A DNA stretch of 64,000 bases, taken from NCBI GenBank assembly GCA_027082955.1, contig JALWTA010000014.1:20628-84627 (forward strand), read 5' to 3'. The notes under the pieces are model-generated. The model saw only the letters and a program-made list of their open reading frames with translations, was not told the origin of the DNA and ran no database searches. This DNA comes from Sulfurovum sp. (GTDB taxonomy: Bacteria; Campylobacterota; Campylobacteria; Campylobacterales; Sulfurovaceae). Of this stretch, positions 16,463 to 26,404 are shown piece after piece. How positions within the stretch are numbered: the stretch's first letter is position 1; every line of letters starts with the position of its first letter. Position numbers and translations under genes: made by a program.

Positions 16463-17782
16463 TTAGAAGTCAAACGGCTGGAAGACCATGACCCAGAAGT
16501 TTACGCCTTCATTACTGTAAGCAACATCAAGACGTACCGGCACATGGGCTGCCATGGCACGGAGACTGACACCAACATCGTATTTCATGTCTTTAAGCAG
16601 GTCAAAGTTATAGGTATCATTGACACGTCCTGCTTCCACAAATCCGACAAGCTGGAGCCAATCTACCGCAACGGGGATATAGTCATTTTTACGGAAAGGA
16701 TTCCAATCGAGAATAGCCCGGTATTCTGCTGTACCATAAGCGACAGCCTTGTCAGAGAAACGGTCGGTATTGTAACCTCTCATACGAAATATGCCGCCAA
16801 GGCGTGCACCCTCCCATGGAGGCGGGCGGTGATCAGTAATCCCATGATTAAATGTTTTTTCTTTATCCCATGAAAAGGAGTATCCTGTCCAAAAACTCAT
16901 AGCCAATACATTTTGTTTGGTGAAAGAGAAGGTAGGCAAGTCGATATAATGATTGTATTTAAATTCCAGAAAATCCCATGATTGTTTGGAATCACCCCAT
17001 CCAAAATCTTTAGAATACTGAATACGGAATTGATAACCACGCGAAGGGTTGAGATCATAATCGGTATTATCATGGTCAATAAAAAAACGTATACCATTAG
17101 TGTCCCACTTCTTTAAGCCATCGGAAGAATGAGGTGTGCCCAAAAGATAGTTATCGAAAGTATAGTGTTCATAAAATCCGGTAAGTCCCAGTGAGGTACG
17201 TCCAGTGACAAACGGTACACCTCCTCCGTCATTTTCCCTGCCCACTGCAAACCCCCGTTTGAGTGTATACAGTCCCTCAGGATTGTCTAGTCCGTCACCA
17301 AATGGAAGTACATACTTGAGTGTTGCAAAGACAAAATCTTCATTTCCACTCGATTCGATGTATTGATCCTCTTTCGAATCGTTGGTATGGTTGTAGAGAT
17401 AGTATCTGGCCTTTGGAAAGTAGCTTTTCAAACCGCTTATAGAGAGAAGCACTCTGTTGGTACCAGGTATTTTATAGTCAAACAGACCGATGAAACCACC
17501 GGAAAAATTTGCTGTGTCGGGCTGTCCATTGGTCACAATGTCTTGTTTTGTACCATAAAAAAGTGTCGCAATGGTTGTAGTTTGCGGTTGGAAAAGTCCT
17601 TTTTTGATAACGCCTACACCTCCGGAGAATCCGGTTGAATCTGTAGAGAAGACATAAGGGATACATACCATGTCTTTACTGTCTGTATCTGAAGCGACCG
17701 TATTTGTTCCAGCACACAGTGTTGCAGTGTAGCACAAAGATGCAGCTATAGATGGCAGGAGTGTCTTTTTAAATGTTTTCAT
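16463..17782 (-). CDS. Omp85/BamA-TamA-like outer membrane beta-barrel protein
   Basis: The 439-residue protein has an N-terminal signal peptide (KKTLLPSIAASLCYTATLCAG) and a surface-antigen (D15/Omp85) C-terminal barrel: the motif GGIFRMRGYNTDRF near residue 335 is the conserved L6-loop RGY-type signature, and the chain ends in aromatic Phe as outer-membrane barrels do. No POTRA domains are evident, since the barrel-like sequence starts almost directly after the signal. That places it with short BamA/TamA relatives of unknown cargo. It converges on the dnaK terminator. Confidence 0.85.
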   Translation of the reverse strand: MKTFKKTLLPSIAASLCYTATLCAGTNTVASDTDSKDMVCIPYVFSTDSTGFSGGVGVIKKGLFQPQTTTIATLFYGTKQDIVTNGQPDTANFSGGFIGLFDYKIPGTNRVLLSISGLKSYFPKARYYLYNHTNDSKEDQYIESSGNEDFVFATLKYVLPFGDGLDNPEGLYTLKRGFAVGRENDGGGVPFVTGRTSLGLTGFYEHYTFDNYLLGTPHSSDGLKKWDTNGIRFFIDHDNTDYDLNPSRGYQFRIQYSKDFGWGDSKQSWDFLEFKYNHYIDLPTFSFTKQNVLAMSFWTGYSFSWDKEKTFNHGITDHRPPPWEGARLGGIFRMRGYNTDRFSDKAVAYGTAEYRAILDWNPFRKNDYIPVAVDWLQLVGFVEAGRVNDTYNFDLLKDMKYDVGVSLRAMAAHVPVRLDVAYSNEGVNFWVMVFQPFDF

Positions 17783-17868
17783 CTGTCCATTATATGCAAA
17801 AATATATTATAGACTATTTAGCGATATTTAGGCTATAATAGAGAGCAAAAAACCGAAGGATATAAATC

Positions 17869-18168
17869 ATGGAAATGCAAAAGTGTGAAACGCTTGAAGA
17901 GGCAAGGAAAAAGATCGATGAGGTGGATGAAGAAATCGTGAAGCTGATTGCAAAACGCAATGATTATATCAAGCAGATTGCACATTTTAAAACGAGTGTA
18001 GATGAGGTGAAAGCCGAAGAGCGTATCAATGATGTTATCTCACGTGTCCGTCAGCAGGCAATTGACCTTGACCTTTCTCCCAATCTTATTAATGATCTGT
18101 ATGTTCGTATGATAGATGCGATGGTAGAGAGTGAGATTGCCGAATTTAACAATGCGCAAAAATATTAA
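17869..18168 (+). CDS. AroQ-type chorismate mutase
   Basis: Chorismate mutase converts chorismate to prephenate in phenylalanine and tyrosine synthesis. The 99-residue all-helical protein has the first-helix motif ARKKIDEVDEEIVKLIAKRN with the active-site Arg and Lys, KAEERINDVI for helix 2 and a C-terminal helix ending in EIAEFNNAQ. It is a stand-alone AroQ domain rather than a PheA fusion. An isochorismate-pyruvate lyase-like activity cannot be excluded. Confidence 0.85.
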   Translation: MEMQKCETLEEARKKIDEVDEEIVKLIAKRNDYIKQIAHFKTSVDEVKAEERINDVISRVRQQAIDLDLSPNLINDLYVRMIDAMVESEIAEFNNAQKY

Positions 18169-18222
18169 CGTGGGCTGTGTGATATTTTTCCTGCACAAGA
18201 GACCTCTAAATGCTTATGACAG

Positions 18223-18245
18223 TCTGTGTACTTCCTCTACACAGA
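18223..18245. promoter_or_regulatory. Stem-loop / inverted repeat upstream of the response regulator
   Basis: TCTGTGTA and TACACAGA are perfectly complementary around a 7-nt loop, 33 nt before the response-regulator ATG. It could be an operator for autoregulation or a weak terminator for the chorismate mutase gene; there is no T run. Confidence 0.35.
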
Positions 18246-18277
18246 GCTATGTTACAATTGATTAAAAAAGGATAGAG

Positions 18278-18931
18278 ATGAGGATCTTGCTGCTAGAAGA
18301 TGATGTGATCCTTCAGGATATCATAGGAGAGTTTCTTGAGGAGAAAGGGTATGAAGTTGAAGCGTTCTATGACGGAGAAAAAGCGCTGGACGCTATAGGC
18401 AGATCTCACTACGATATGCTGCTTCTGGATGTGAATGTACCCAGCATAGACGGATTTGAAATTTTGGAGTATCTACGTCAGATAGGCAATACCACTCCTG
18501 CAATTTATATTACTTCGCTCGCAGGGGTCAAAGACCTCAAGAAAGGGTTTGACCTCGGGGCTGACGACTACTTGAAGAAACCGTTTGAACTTGAAGAGCT
18601 TCAAGCAAGAATAGAACATATTGTCAGGTCACGGCATATGCAGGACGAGATTGATATAGACGGTATACGGTTCATTCCCAAAGCGCATCAGCTTTATATG
18701 GGAGACAAGGTAATCGAGATGCGTCAAAAGGAGGCACAGGTACTGGAATATTTTGTGCGCAATCAGGGTAAGATCATATCCTGTGATGAGATTATCGAAA
18801 ATGTCTGGGATGACGATAGCGTCCCAACACATGCCACTATCCGCACCTATATTAAAAATCTTAGAAAAATGTTTGACAAAGCCTATTTTGACAACATTAA
18901 AGGAGAGGGTTATCGTTTTAACATCGTATGA
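18278..18931 (+). CDS. OmpR/PhoB-family response regulator
   Basis: The 217-residue protein has a receiver domain (acidic pocket LLEDD at 5-9, phosphoacceptor Asp51 in LLLDVNVPSIDG, and Lys in LKKPFELEEL) and a winged-helix DNA-binding domain from about residue 125 (EAQVLEYFVRNQGKIIS, then VRTYIKNLRKMF-like). It is the partner of the histidine kinase that overlaps its 3' end. The signal sensed is unknown. Confidence 0.95.
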   Translation: MRILLLEDDVILQDIIGEFLEEKGYEVEAFYDGEKALDAIGRSHYDMLLLDVNVPSIDGFEILEYLRQIGNTTPAIYITSLAGVKDLKKGFDLGADDYLKKPFELEELQARIEHIVRSRHMQDEIDIDGIRFIPKAHQLYMGDKVIEMRQKEAQVLEYFVRNQGKIISCDEIIENVWDDDSVPTHATIRTYIKNLRKMFDKAYFDNIKGEGYRFNIV

Positions 18932-20108
18932 ACGTAAATCACTGATACGGTTTCTGGCACTCTATCTGGGGTCAGTATTTGTACTGTTGGCGATCATCGG
19001 TTATCTTTTTTTTGAAAATAACCGTACCAGTATGAAAAGTGCGATGAAGTTTGAGATGATGTATCAGGGACGTATGCTCTCTTCCAAGATCATTATGAAA
19101 GCGATGAAGGAAAAGAAGCTTGACCAAAACACTACCAAGCACTTTCTCTCTTCATTGAAGCATTGCCGTTTTAGTGTTGGCTATTTTGACAAGGAACAGC
19201 ATCCTATATACAGCGAGATAGGAAGTGTCGGTCAGTTCAAACCTGACTTTTATATGCAGAATAACTGTTGTTATACGGTTATTGAAGATCCGAGCGATCA
19301 TCTTGGTGTACACTATGTTGTCTTGAAAGAGCATGAACTTCTCCATGCATTTCAGCAGCTGCGTATCAAGATCATCGGTTATCTGGTTCTCTCGTTTTTG
19401 CTCATGGGTGTTGTAGGCTATTTCCTTGGTCGGCTTTTTCTGCATCCTGTGCGCGAGCAGATTGAATCACTTGACCGGTTTATTGCAGATACAACGCATG
19501 AGCTCAATACGCCTATATCTGCGATTTTGATGACGATACAATCGCTGAAAGATATTGATGAGAAGAAGAAAAAACGTCTTGAAGCAAGTGCCAAACGGCT
19601 GCATGTGATGTATAGTTCTCTCACATACCGATTTGAAGGGAAAGAGGAGAAGATAGAAGATCTCTGTTTTGATAAAATCATTGAAGAGCGAGTGGGATAC
19701 ATTCGTGAACTGATCGATTCAAAACGTCTGCATCTTGAGATGATGCTGGAGCCGACCAAAGTACATATGGCACGTACATCGGCAGAACGGCTCATTGACA
19801 ATCTGCTTTCCAATGCCGTTAAATACTGTGATGTGGGTGATTCGATTGAGATTACGCTCCGCAATAGAGTCTTGATGGTCAAAGACAGCGGTATCGGCAT
19901 TGACGAAACGATGAAGGAAGATATTTTTAAACGCTACAAACGTGCCAATAATGAACGCGGCGGTTTCGGTATCGGATTAAACATTGTACTTCGAATTTGC
20001 AGGCAGTACCGCATTAAACTTGAACTGGAATCGGAAAAAGGATCAGGAAGTACATTTATACTTACCTTCCCCAAATATAAAGGCAGCAGTGCACTGCAGT
20101 GTCTATAG
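18888..20108 (+). CDS. Sensor histidine kinase, start uncertain
   Basis: A membrane sensor kinase with two transmembrane segments (FLALYLGSVFVLLAIIGYLF and LVLSFLLMGVVGYFLGRLF) around a roughly 110-residue periplasmic domain, a HisKA box with the phosphorylated His in TTHELNTPISAIL (about residue 204), N box LIDNLLSNAVKYC, and G boxes KDSGIGID and GGFGIGLNIV. No ATG, GTG or TTG lies at a normal distance after the AAAGGAGAGG sequence at 18898; the nearest in-frame candidate is TTG 18888, inside the response-regulator gene. The ATG at 18928 that overlaps the regulator stop is out of frame. Confidence 0.88.
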   Translation: MTTLKERVIVLTSYERKSLIRFLALYLGSVFVLLAIIGYLFFENNRTSMKSAMKFEMMYQGRMLSSKIIMKAMKEKKLDQNTTKHFLSSLKHCRFSVGYFDKEQHPIYSEIGSVGQFKPDFYMQNNCCYTVIEDPSDHLGVHYVVLKEHELLHAFQQLRIKIIGYLVLSFLLMGVVGYFLGRLFLHPVREQIESLDRFIADTTHELNTPISAILMTIQSLKDIDEKKKKRLEASAKRLHVMYSSLTYRFEGKEEKIEDLCFDKIIEERVGYIRELIDSKRLHLEMMLEPTKVHMARTSAERLIDNLLSNAVKYCDVGDSIEITLRNRVLMVKDSGIGIDETMKEDIFKRYKRANNERGGFGIGLNIVLRICRQYRIKLELESEKGSGSTFILTFPKYKGSSALQCL

Positions 20109-20118
20109 ATGTAAAGCT

Positions 20119-20754
20119 TTATTCGGCGATTGGAGGAGTATTTTGATGCAGGCTTATTTTGCCTCTATGCAGAGTCACCTTTCCCTGTCGCTCCAATATT
20201 TTGAGTATACGGCTGACAACTACACGTGACGTACCAAGCTCCGTGGCGATATGTTCGTGGGTTGTCACTACAGGGTTGCTCTGCTGCGCCTCAAGCCACT
20301 CCATGATACGCTCATCGAGATGTTTAAATCTGACGGCGTTGACCAGTTTTGCCAGTGAAGTAAAACGGATCTGGTAGAGTGAAAAGAGGTAGCGCTGGTA
20401 GCTGTCGCTCATCTTGGCAAGCTGTTTGATGCTCTGGGCATCAACGAGGTAGCCTTCGATATCTGTTACCGTCTCTGCCGAGGCGACCGCTTCAGTCTGT
20501 GACATCAATGAAGCGGTATTGACGATACACTGCTCTCCGGGCTGAAGTGTGTAGAGGGTGATCTCTTCGATCCCGTCTGCTTGTGTATAGAGACGTACTT
20601 TGCCTTTGGTCAGCAGCAATATACTCTCACAGATGTCACCTTGGTAGAAAAGTAAGTTGCCTGCGGGGACTTTGACCGGTTTGAGATGTTGTTTGAGAAA
20701 TTCCCGTGCTTCGGGTTCGAGGGTATCCATAAAAGGATAGGGTGAAAGCTCCAT
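20119..20754 (-). CDS. Crp/Fnr-family transcriptional regulator
   Basis: The 211-residue protein has an N-terminal cyclic-nucleotide-binding-like barrel (LLFYQGDICESILLLTKGKVRL) and a C-terminal winged helix (VTTHEHIATELGTSRVVVSR). The effector domain lacks the Fnr cysteines, so it is not a classic Fe-S sensor; heme, NO, oxygen-linked redox or another ligand is possible. ATG 20754 has GGAG at good spacing. It lies 52 nt downstream of a DUF2892 gene on the same strand and probably forms an operon with it. Confidence 0.92.
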   Translation of the reverse strand: MELSPYPFMDTLEPEAREFLKQHLKPVKVPAGNLLFYQGDICESILLLTKGKVRLYTQADGIEEITLYTLQPGEQCIVNTASLMSQTEAVASAETVTDIEGYLVDAQSIKQLAKMSDSYQRYLFSLYQIRFTSLAKLVNAVRFKHLDERIMEWLEAQQSNPVVTTHEHIATELGTSRVVVSRILKILERQGKVTLHRGKISLHQNTPPIAE

Positions 20755-20806
20755 GGTATCTCCGTTTAAAGGCTGATGCACTCTATCACGGAAAGACTTA
20801 AAGAGA

Positions 20807-21004
20807 TTAGTCTTGTTTGGTCTTACAGCCTGTGTTGATGCCAAGTAAGGCGTATGGAGGACACCATCCGATAGCTGCTGTAAAAAGCAGAACGCCTCCT
20901 ACAACATCTGCGATGATGCTCCCGTTCATTACACCGTATGCAACCGCTGCCGCACCGATAACTGCTCTGATGATTCTGTCAATTTTTCCTACATTACATG
21001 TCAT
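20807..21004 (-). CDS. DUF2892 (YgaP-like) small membrane protein
   Basis: The 65-residue protein MTCNVGKIDRIIRAVIGAAA has the DUF2892 signature: an N-terminal NVGxxDRxxR, two short hydrophobic helices and the CPPYALLGINTGC motif near the end. In other proteins this domain is fused to rhodanese (YgaP). It heads the operon with the Crp/Fnr regulator, so it may be the main target of that regulator. Confidence 0.85.
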   Translation of the reverse strand: MTCNVGKIDRIIRAVIGAAAVAYGVMNGSIIADVVGGVLLFTAAIGWCPPYALLGINTGCKTKQD

Positions 21005-21062
21005 GATAGATCCTTTGTGTCAAATTATACTTACAGAGAATAGTATGACATAATTTGTTCAA

Positions 21063-21090
21063 TTTGTATGTAACATAGGTTACAAACAAA
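21063..21090. promoter_or_regulatory. Candidate Crp/Fnr-type operator upstream of DUF2892-crp operon
   Basis: The core TGTAAC-atag-GTTACA (21069-21084) is a perfect 6+4+6 inverted repeat with the spacing of Crp/Fnr-family sites, and the flanks TTTGTA / AACAAA extend the symmetry to 28 bp with one mismatched pair. A 10-bp direct repeat AATTTGTTCA flanks it at 21052 and 21098. The spot, 60-90 nt upstream of the start, fits activation or autoregulation. Confidence 0.65.
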
Positions 21091-21144
21091 TGAATAAAAT
21101 TTGTTCACTTTCCAGCGTATGACACTGGAGGTGAGGATATAGTA

Positions 21145-23091
21145 TTATTTCTGCTGCCGTTTTTCCAGTACTTCCCGTACCCCGTCAAAATCCTTCTCAT
21201 GTCCAAAACATGTTGATGTGTTGCAGATCATAAAGCCGTCGTTGGTATCGGTACGCAGCAGGCTGAAGGGGTAGGGGAGTGTGTCAAGGTCGGTTATGTG
21301 CTCTTTGAGCCTCTCCTCTTTGGCTTTGATGATGACATCGTCAAGTAGATAGCGGATGACCATTTTGCTCAGCTTTGGGGTGGAGACCGGCTGGCGCATC
21401 ACATCGTAGGAGTGGATCTCGAGTGATTTGAAGACAAACTTTTTATAGACAGGATCGACCAGTGATGTGATCGAGTGCAACAGCCCGACCATGGTGGCAA
21501 GCGAAGAGGGGTAGGAGCTGTCGTAGATCTCCGCTTCAGTCTCGAACTCTCCGCGTGAGAATTTCCAGATACCGTTTTTGTAGAATTTCTCTATGGCGGC
21601 ATTGGTCAGTTTCTGCGCTACGATGAGGTAGGTCTCATCCATCGTGCTCTCATAGGCTTCTATGAGGGCTTCACCAAGATAGGCATAGTCTTCGAGGAAT
21701 GCGTGTATCTTCGGAGTTTTCCCAATGAGCGTCGAGTGGAAGAGCTGGGAGTTGATATACATGGTATCAAGCAGTTTCTCCAGTGACTTCATGGCAGGTT
21801 TGAGATATTTTGGATCGACTCTTGCGGCTTTAAAGAGGGAAGTGATCATCATAGCATTCCATGAGACGATGACCTTTCTGTCGATAAAGGGGTATTTTCG
21901 TTTCTCCTGACGGCGCTGTTTGAGTGCTTCTATGGCTTCTTTGTAGTAGGGGATGGCATCGGTATTGGCAGGATCTTCAACTCTGACGATATTTTTGCCT
22001 TCAAAGTTGCCCTCCGGTGTGATGTGTAGTGCCTTAGCAAGGCTCTCATGTGCCTCTTTGGGGATACCCGCTTTGGTAAACGATTTGAGTGCCTTTTCGT
22101 AGGTATAGACAAAATATTTCCCCTCTTGCCCTTCGGTATCCGCATCACTGGCAGCGTAGAAGAGATGTTTCTCCTGCATTTTCTCGAGCATAAAGTCGAG
22201 CGTTTCAAATGCGACATCACGGTAGAATGTATTGCCGGTTGCATGATAGGCTTTGAGGTAAACGGCAGAGAGCTGTGCGTTGTCGTAGGTCATCTTCTCA
22301 AAGTGGGGTACCAGCCAGATATCATCGGTCGAATAGCGGCAGAACCCGCCGTCAACAAGATCACGCAAGCCGCCTTTTGCCATGTGGCTGAGCTGTTTTG
22401 CCGCCATATTGAGCGCCTCTTTGTTTCCTGTAAGTTTGTAGAGGTCAAGCAGCAGGTCAAGCAGGGAGGCTTGCGGAAATTTGGGGGCTTTGCTGAATCC
22501 GCCGTAGCGGTGGTCGTAGAGCATACCTGCATGTTCAATGGCACGCCCGATAATGCTGTGGTCGAGTTTGGTTGCCTGTATCTTGTCTTTGTTGGGGTTG
22601 ATCTGTCTGAGAACACTCTCTGCCTCTTGCGTCAGTTTATGTTTCTCTGTTTTGTACTTGTCGGCAATCACCTCCAGTAGTGTCGGAAAGCTCATCATCC
22701 CGTAACGCGGTTCGGGAGGAATGTAGGTTGCGGAGTAGAAGGGTTTGCGCTCTTCTGTCAAAAAGATGGAGGTTGGCCATCCTCCCGGTCTGCCGTTCAT
22801 CAACTGATAGACCTCCTGAAAGTGTTTGTCAATGTCGGGACGCTCTTCGCGGTCTACTTTGATAGCGACAAAATATTTGTTGAGGATCTTTGCGGTCTCT
22901 TTGTTCTCAAATGATTCTTTTTCCATCACATGACACCAGTGGCAGGAACTGTAACCGATGCTAAGAAAAATCGGTTTGTGCTCTTTTTTTGCTTTTTCGA
23001 ATGCCTCTTCTCCCCACGGATACCAGTCAACAGGGTTGTTTGCATGTTGTTGCAGATAGGGGGAGTGTTCGTTCTTGAGATGGTTTGCCAT
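21145..23091 (-). CDS. DUF255 thioredoxin-domain protein (YyaL/SSP411 family)
   Basis: The 648-residue protein starts [20 protein letters not shown], followed by a thioredoxin-like domain with [15 protein letters not shown] (CxxC) near residue 50, and a long alpha/alpha toroid related to N-acylglucosamine epimerase/cellobiose epimerase folds. This is the widespread DUF255 family, of uncertain function; human SPATA20 is a member. No signal peptide, so it is cytoplasmic. GAGGAAACT gives the ribosome-binding site for ATG 23091. Divergent from dsbD. Confidence 0.93.
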   Translation of the reverse strand: MANHLKNEHSPYLQQHANNPVDWYPWGEEAFEKAKKEHKPIFLSIGYSSCHWCHVMEKESFENKETAKILNKYFVAIKVDREERPDIDKHFQEVYQLMNGRPGGWPTSIFLTEERKPFYSATYIPPEPRYGMMSFPTLLEVIADKYKTEKHKLTQEAESVLRQINPNKDKIQATKLDHSIIGRAIEHAGMLYDHRYGGFSKAPKFPQASLLDLLLDLYKLTGNKEALNMAAKQLSHMAKGGLRDLVDGGFCRYSTDDIWLVPHFEKMTYDNAQLSAVYLKAYHATGNTFYRDVAFETLDFMLEKMQEKHLFYAASDADTEGQEGKYFVYTYEKALKSFTKAGIPKEAHESLAKALHITPEGNFEGKNIVRVEDPANTDAIPYYKEAIEALKQRRQEKRKYPFIDRKVIVSWNAMMITSLFKAARVDPKYLKPAMKSLEKLLDTMYINSQLFHSTLIGKTPKIHAFLEDYAYLGEALIEAYESTMDETYLIVAQKLTNAAIEKFYKNGIWKFSRGEFETEAEIYDSSYPSSLATMVGLLHSITSLVDPVYKKFVFKSLEIHSYDVMRQPVSTPKLSKMVIRYLLDDVIIKAKEERLKEHITDLDTLPYPFSLLRTDTNDGFMICNTSTCFGHEKDFDGVREVLEKRQQK

Positions 23092-23201
23092 AGTTTCCTC
23101 TTCTACTTGATAAATGATTAATCCATTTTTGGTAAGATTACACAGCTTATACACGAATAGTATAATACAATCATATAAAATTTTACAACCAGAGAGAAAA
23201 A

Positions 23202-25064
23202 ATGCAGTCTATAATAAAAACGTTACTTTTTGTGAGCCTTTTGCTCAATACATCTCTTTTTGGTGGATTTGGCGATGCATTGAAAAAACAAAAATTTCTT
23301 CAGCCCGATGAAGCGTTCAAGATTGAAGCAGTGCAAAAAGCTGACAAGATCGAAACACATATCACATTGGCAGACAAGATACACATTTACAAAAACGATT
23401 TGAAGTTTCGTATTGTCAAGCCTCAAAAAGTCAGCCTCACGCCAGCATTGCCGCCGGCTATTACAGAGGATGGTGAAGCTGTCTATAAAAAGAGCGTGAC
23501 GGTCGATATTCCTCTACGTGATATTTTCTCTCATGTTGAAGGTGACTATACGTTGGAGGTGGAACTACAGGGCTGTTCAGACAGGGGCATCTGCTATCAG
23601 CCGTTTCACAAACAGTTTACATTCCATGCACCTGCAGCCAAAAAAATGAGTACAGTTTCTCAGACGGCATCAGTTCAAAAGAACAGTGTTACAGTAAAGG
23701 ATGGAACACCGGGGGTACTGGATAAGATCAATGCCTTGACACACGAGGGCAATACGGCAAAGATCGCTGATGTTCTGGGGCATGAGAGTTCATGGTTTAT
23801 TGTTGTACTCTTTTTTATCTTCGGTTTGCTTCTGGCACTGACTCCTTGTGTCTTTCCGATGATCCCCATCCTCTCATCAATCATAGTGTCTCAATCGGGC
23901 AATGAAAAGCCAGGGGTCGCCAAAGCCTTCTTGATTTCATTGGTTTATGTGATCGCTATGGCACTGACCTATACTGCTGTGGGGGTGGTTGCGGGATTGG
24001 CAGGTGCCGATATTCAGACAGCTATGCAAAATCCATGGGTATTGACTGCCTTTGCTGCGATGTTCGTTGCCCTTGCTTTCTCACTCTTTGGCTATTACGA
24101 GATAGGATTGCCGGCATCGTGGCAGAGCAAGCTCAGCCGTGCGAGTGACGAGGCGGGACAACGTGGCGGTTTTGTCGGTACGGCAGTGATGGGTGTACTC
24201 TCTGCATTGATTGTCGGTCCATGTGTCGCTCCTCCGCTTGGCGGTGCGGTGCTCTTCATTTCCCACACCGGAGATGCTCTGCTTGGCGGTGTGGCACTTT
24301 TTGTCATGAGTATCGGTATGGGTATGCCGTTGTTACTTGTGGGTATGGGTGCAGGAAAGTTCATGCCAAAACCGGGTGGCTGGATGAATGTCGTTTCTCA
24401 GGTCTTCGGTGTGATGATGCTTGGACTTGCCATCTTCATGCTTGGACGTGTACTGCCTGGAGGCATTACCCTGATGCTATGGGCACTGCTCTTTATAGGG
24501 TCGGCACTCTACATGGGTGTGTTTGACAGCAGCGATAAAAAGCCAGGAGCCAAAAAGCTTGTACAGCTTTTTGCTGTTGTGCTGATGCTCTATGGAGCTT
24601 CTCTGTTTGTAGGGGCACTGAGCGGTGCGAATTCGATGTTTAGACCGTTTGAGCGTTTTACCGCACCAAAAGGCGCAGTTGTTGTGAGTGCAGATGCAAA
24701 GAACAGCCATAAGGGCTACAGCATTGCACGCTTGCTCAAAGAGGTAGCCGCTTCAGACAAACCCGTTGTGGTCGACTTTGGCAAAAAGAGCTGTACAGCA
24801 TGTAAAGAGCTTGAGGAGATTACTTTCCCCAACCCCAAGGTCAAGGAGCAGCTTAAAAAGTTTAAATTTATCAAAATTGATGTGACTGACAATACTGATG
24901 CAGAGAAGGCACTTTTGAAAAAGTATGAACTCTTCGGTACGCCTAACATCATCTTCTTCGACAAAAACGGAAAGTTCATGCCCCAAAAGAGCCTGACAGG
25001 ATTCATCAAGCCGCAGGAGTTTGCGGACCACCTGAAAAGGGTTGATGAGGAGAGTGCACGCTGA
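23202..25064 (+). CDS. dsbD: Thiol:disulfide interchange protein DsbD
   Basis: DsbD moves electrons from cytoplasmic thioredoxin to periplasmic thiol proteins. The 620-residue protein has a signal peptide, an N-terminal periplasmic domain with redox Cys pair in CSDRGIC (about residue 125), eight-helix core with the [12 protein letters not shown] motif near 210 and a second Cys in [12 protein letters not shown], and a C-terminal thioredoxin domain with [11 protein letters not shown] near 530. All three functional Cys pairs are present. Possible clients in the same region are the exported Msr fusion and, through other Dsb or Ccs proteins, cytochromes c. Confidence 0.95.
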   Translation: MQSIIKTLLFVSLLLNTSLFGGFGDALKKQKFLQPDEAFKIEAVQKADKIETHITLADKIHIYKNDLKFRIVKPQKVSLTPALPPAITEDGEAVYKKSVTVDIPLRDIFSHVEGDYTLEVELQGCSDRGICYQPFHKQFTFHAPAAKKMSTVSQTASVQKNSVTVKDGTPGVLDKINALTHEGNTAKIADVLGHESSWFIVVLFFIFGLLLALTPCVFPMIPILSSIIVSQSGNEKPGVAKAFLISLVYVIAMALTYTAVGVVAGLAGADIQTAMQNPWVLTAFAAMFVALAFSLFGYYEIGLPASWQSKLSRASDEAGQRGGFVGTAVMGVLSALIVGPCVAPPLGGAVLFISHTGDALLGGVALFVMSIGMGMPLLLVGMGAGKFMPKPGGWMNVVSQVFGVMMLGLAIFMLGRVLPGGITLMLWALLFIGSALYMGVFDSSDKKPGAKKLVQLFAVVLMLYGASLFVGALSGANSMFRPFERFTAPKGAVVVSADAKNSHKGYSIARLLKEVAASDKPVVVDFGKKSCTACKELEEITFPNPKVKEQLKKFKFIKIDVTDNTDAEKALLKKYELFGTPNIIFFDKNGKFMPQKSLTGFIKPQEFADHLKRVDEESAR

Positions 25065-25144
25065 TGCGTGTGCACCTGCATTTACCAACATTTTTCTTCA
25101 CTTCACAATCAATATCTTTACATTTGTAAAAAATAAAGCTATAC

Positions 25145-25167
25145 TTATGTAAATTATATACGTAAGG
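25145..25167. promoter_or_regulatory. Imperfect palindrome upstream of the ATPase gene
   Basis: CTTATGTA-aattata-TACGTAAG has 7 of 8 matching arm positions and lies just before ATG 25175. It may overlap the promoter. Weak evidence. Confidence 0.25.
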
Positions 25168-25174
25168 TTCTTAT

Positions 25175-26395
25175 ATGTTTAAACGATCTGTAGAGAGTAT
25201 TTTACAAGAAGCACTCCATATCTCACCGGCTGTATTGCTGGCAGGTGCAAGACAGATAGGAAAATCTACGCTATGTCTCTCTTTGGAAAGAGAGTACAGA
25301 GTATTTGACGACTTGACACAAAGAGAAGCTGCCAAGAACGATCCGCAGGGTTATATTGTTTCACTTCCCAAACCTATTACCATAGATGAGATACAAAAAG
25401 TGCCGGAAGTGCTGGATGGCATTAAACTTGATATTGATAACCATAGAGTCAATGGGAACTTTTTGCTTACAGGATCTGCCAATGTACTTGATATGAAAAA
25501 AGCCAAGGAGACGCTTGCAGGAAGGATCATAGAAATACCGATGTATCCGCTCTCGCAAAAAGAGATACACCATAAGCCGGAGGAGAATATCATTGATATT
25601 TTGTTCACAGAAGGTGTAGAAGGATTACGTTGTGATAAAAAGTCTGTAACAGAGCTGCTGGAAGCGGTACTGAAGGGTGGCTATCCTGAGATACTTAAAA
25701 TAGATACACCAAGAGGCAGATCCCTGTGGTTTAATGCCTATATCAGTACCTATGTAGAGAGAGACATACGGGATGTTGGAGAGCTTAGAGATATCTCAGC
25801 ATTTATACGTTTTTACAATATCATCGCACCAAGGTCGTGCGGTTTGGTAAATAAATCAGATTTGGCAAATGAAGCAAACCTTTCGGAGGCTACGGCAAGC
25901 AACTATCTGAGTATGTTGGAGATGATATATCAAATCGCACTGCTTAAGCCTTATGTCTCCAACATTTCCAAACGTTTTATCAAATCTCCAAAGCTTTTCA
26001 TGACCGACAGTGGACTTTTTTGTCATCTTTTGGGAATTGCCTCAGTTGACGATTTGATGCAAAGCAAACATAAAGGAGATATTGTAGAAACGTTTGTCTA
26101 TGCCGAACTTGCCAAGCACATAGGGTATTCACAAACACAACCTTCTATGTACCACTACCGTACCAACGACAAAAAAGAGATCGATTTCATCATAGAAAAG
26201 TCCGATACCATATTTGCCATAGAGGTCAAATCCTCTCTAAGTCTTAAAAAGGAGGTATTTAAGCATATTGAAGACTTTCAGAAAAAGTCTGATAAAAGGG
26301 TAGTCGGTATCGTTTTGTATGCCGGAAGCGATATCGTGCCTTTTGGTGATGGGAACCAAAAGCGATTTGCCGTTCCATTAAGTCTGTTTTTTTAA
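25175..26395 (+). CDS. AAA_14/DUF4143 ATPase
   Basis: The 406-residue protein has an N-terminal AAA+ domain with Walker A GARQIGKST near residue 25 and Walker B ITIDEIQ near 67, sensor GSANVLDMKKAKETLAGR, then a DUF4143 domain from about 195 and a nuclease-like C-terminal segment (RTNDKKEIDFIIEKSD ... AIEVKSS) that resembles the PD-(D/E)xK E-x-K pattern. Such proteins are common, often horizontally spread, and their function is unknown. It stands between redox genes with no operon partner, next to a toxin-antitoxin pair. Confidence 0.9.
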   Translation: MFKRSVESILQEALHISPAVLLAGARQIGKSTLCLSLEREYRVFDDLTQREAAKNDPQGYIVSLPKPITIDEIQKVPEVLDGIKLDIDNHRVNGNFLLTGSANVLDMKKAKETLAGRIIEIPMYPLSQKEIHHKPEENIIDILFTEGVEGLRCDKKSVTELLEAVLKGGYPEILKIDTPRGRSLWFNAYISTYVERDIRDVGELRDISAFIRFYNIIAPRSCGLVNKSDLANEANLSEATASNYLSMLEMIYQIALLKPYVSNISKRFIKSPKLFMTDSGLFCHLLGIASVDDLMQSKHKGDIVETFVYAELAKHIGYSQTQPSMYHYRTNDKKEIDFIIEKSDTIFAIEVKSSLSLKKEVFKHIEDFQKKSDKRVVGIVLYAGSDIVPFGDGNQKRFAVPLSLFF

Positions 26396-26404
26396 AGGTA
26401 CCCG

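Noticed and set aside
18753..18887. ATG start for the histidine kinase at 18753
   Set aside because: It would overlap the response regulator by 179 nt and give a non-homologous leader before the first membrane helix.
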